Under the pieces are notes generated by a model, which did no database searches, was not told the origin of the DNA, and worked only from the letters and a program-made list of their open reading frames with translations. 20,780 bases of DNA from UBA9732 sp963609725 (GTDB taxonomy: Bacteria; Spirochaetota; Spirochaetia; Sphaerochaetales; Sphaerochaetaceae), in assembly GCA_963609725.1 (NCBI GenBank), contig CAVDLI010000026.1, positions 1 through 20,780 on the forward strand, in the 5' to 3' direction. Each line of letters opens with the position of its first letter. Positions within the stretch are counted from its first letter, which is position 1. Of the stretch, positions 20,348 to 20,780 are shown piece by piece. A program made the position numbers and the translations under genes.

Positions 20348-20780
20348 ATGCTTGAAAACCTTAAATTTTCATTTGAAAATGATTTTCAAAAACTGTGTTT
20401 AGAAGTAAGAGTTTCACAACATTCTTCAGAATCTAAAAATTCAGAATGTAAAAAACATAAAATAGAGTACAGGGTTATCGGTCTTTCTAATGTGGATTTT
20501 GTTTGTGCTTCTGACTCATGGGTTTCGTTTTCAGGTGATAGTGATAAATGGCTTGAAAGATTTGACCTCATAGATATCCAAGATTGGAAGTCTTTTTACG
20601 ATGTCACTAATAATCCTTTTCCAGATTCAGAGACAAAGTGGAGCTTGTGTGTAGAGTTTTTGGAAGAAGATGCAGACGCAGGCACAGAAAATTTCAAAAA
20701 AGAGGAAGAAGGGAAGTTTTCTCCAAGTAAAAATGAGAGCTCAAGAATTTCTAAGTCTATATATGGTCACAATTTATATC
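20348..20780 (+). CDS. Unrecognised gene, 3' end beyond the window
   Basis: 144 codons are open to the window edge with no stop. The ATG at 20348 has GAGGT five bases upstream. The protein starts MLENLKFSFENDFQKLCLEV, has no signal peptide or membrane segment, and includes aromatic-acidic segments such as SGDSDKWLERFDLIDIQDW and ETKWSLCVEFLEEDA. A charged Lys/Glu/Ser stretch then follows (about 115-136). Codon usage looks like the neighbours. It lies 76 bases after sdaA on the same strand and may be co-transcribed. I recognise no family. Confidence 0.7.
   Translation, partial: MLENLKFSFENDFQKLCLEVRVSQHSSESKNSECKKHKIEYRVIGLSNVDFVCASDSWVSFSGDSDKWLERFDLIDIQDWKSFYDVTNNPFPDSETKWSLCVEFLEEDADAGTENFKKEEEGKFSPSKNESSRISKSIYGHNLY

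Noticed and set aside
1..20780. tRNA, rRNA, toxin-antitoxin or phage-defence genes
   Set aside because: I looked for these and saw no supporting sequence; apart from the IS110 transposase, the recognisable genes are housekeeping or transport genes.

Overview
The window reads as an AT-rich chromosomal segment of a diderm (Gram-negative-type) bacterium, probably anaerobic and host-associated. An Lpt envelope-transport operon implies two membranes, and an iron-sulfur L-serine dehydratase and an RseC-type redox protein point to anaerobic metabolism. A Treponema-like spirochaete is my best guess from overall feel. No rRNA, tRNA or diagnostic marker is present, so this stays an inference. Most genes have clear Shine-Dalgarno (SD) sites and tight or overlapping junctions.

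Layout. Bases 1-36 are the start of a minus-strand gene with its own promoter. Bases 37-952 hold repeats and hairpins but no convincing gene. Then, all on the minus strand, come an IS110-family transposase with large low-complexity additions (953-2431), the potassium-uptake pair trkH-trkA (2621-5602), the ribosome hibernation factor hpf (6105-6401) and an M18 aminopeptidase (6582-7934). Diverging from the aminopeptidase is the plus-strand pair lexA-holA (8055-9724). Converging on that pair is the tightly coupled minus-strand operon lptC-lptA-lptB-rpoN (13704 down to 9818), which keeps the order known from many diderms. Diverging from lptC is a plus-strand pair: a YmdB-like metallophosphoesterase with eroded metal ligands, and a fused RseC-Nudix protein (13770-15424). 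Two overlapping MATE transporters (15507-18465) are on the minus strand. Finally come L-serine dehydratase (19057-20271) and an unrecognised gene that runs off the end (20348 onward).

How the genes fit together. LptC, LptA and LptB would move lipid or LPS-like material to the outer membrane, with sigma-54 made from the same message. TrkH and TrkA form a K+ uptake channel and its nucleotide-sensing gate. LexA and HolA concern DNA damage response and replication. The Nudix domain would sanitise nucleotides. The MATE pair would export toxic cations.

The most striking theme is repeat expansion. Tandem repeats or low-complexity tracts appear inside LptA (two separate arrays), TrkA, RpoN, the aminopeptidase, one MATE protein and the transposase, and short tandem duplications occur in several 5' leaders. 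The best individual leads are the RseC-Nudix fusion, which keeps an internal ribosome site exactly at the domain junction, the apparently dead YmdB-like enzyme next to it, the repeat-expanded LptA, and the operator-like arrays upstream of trkA and of the MATE pair.
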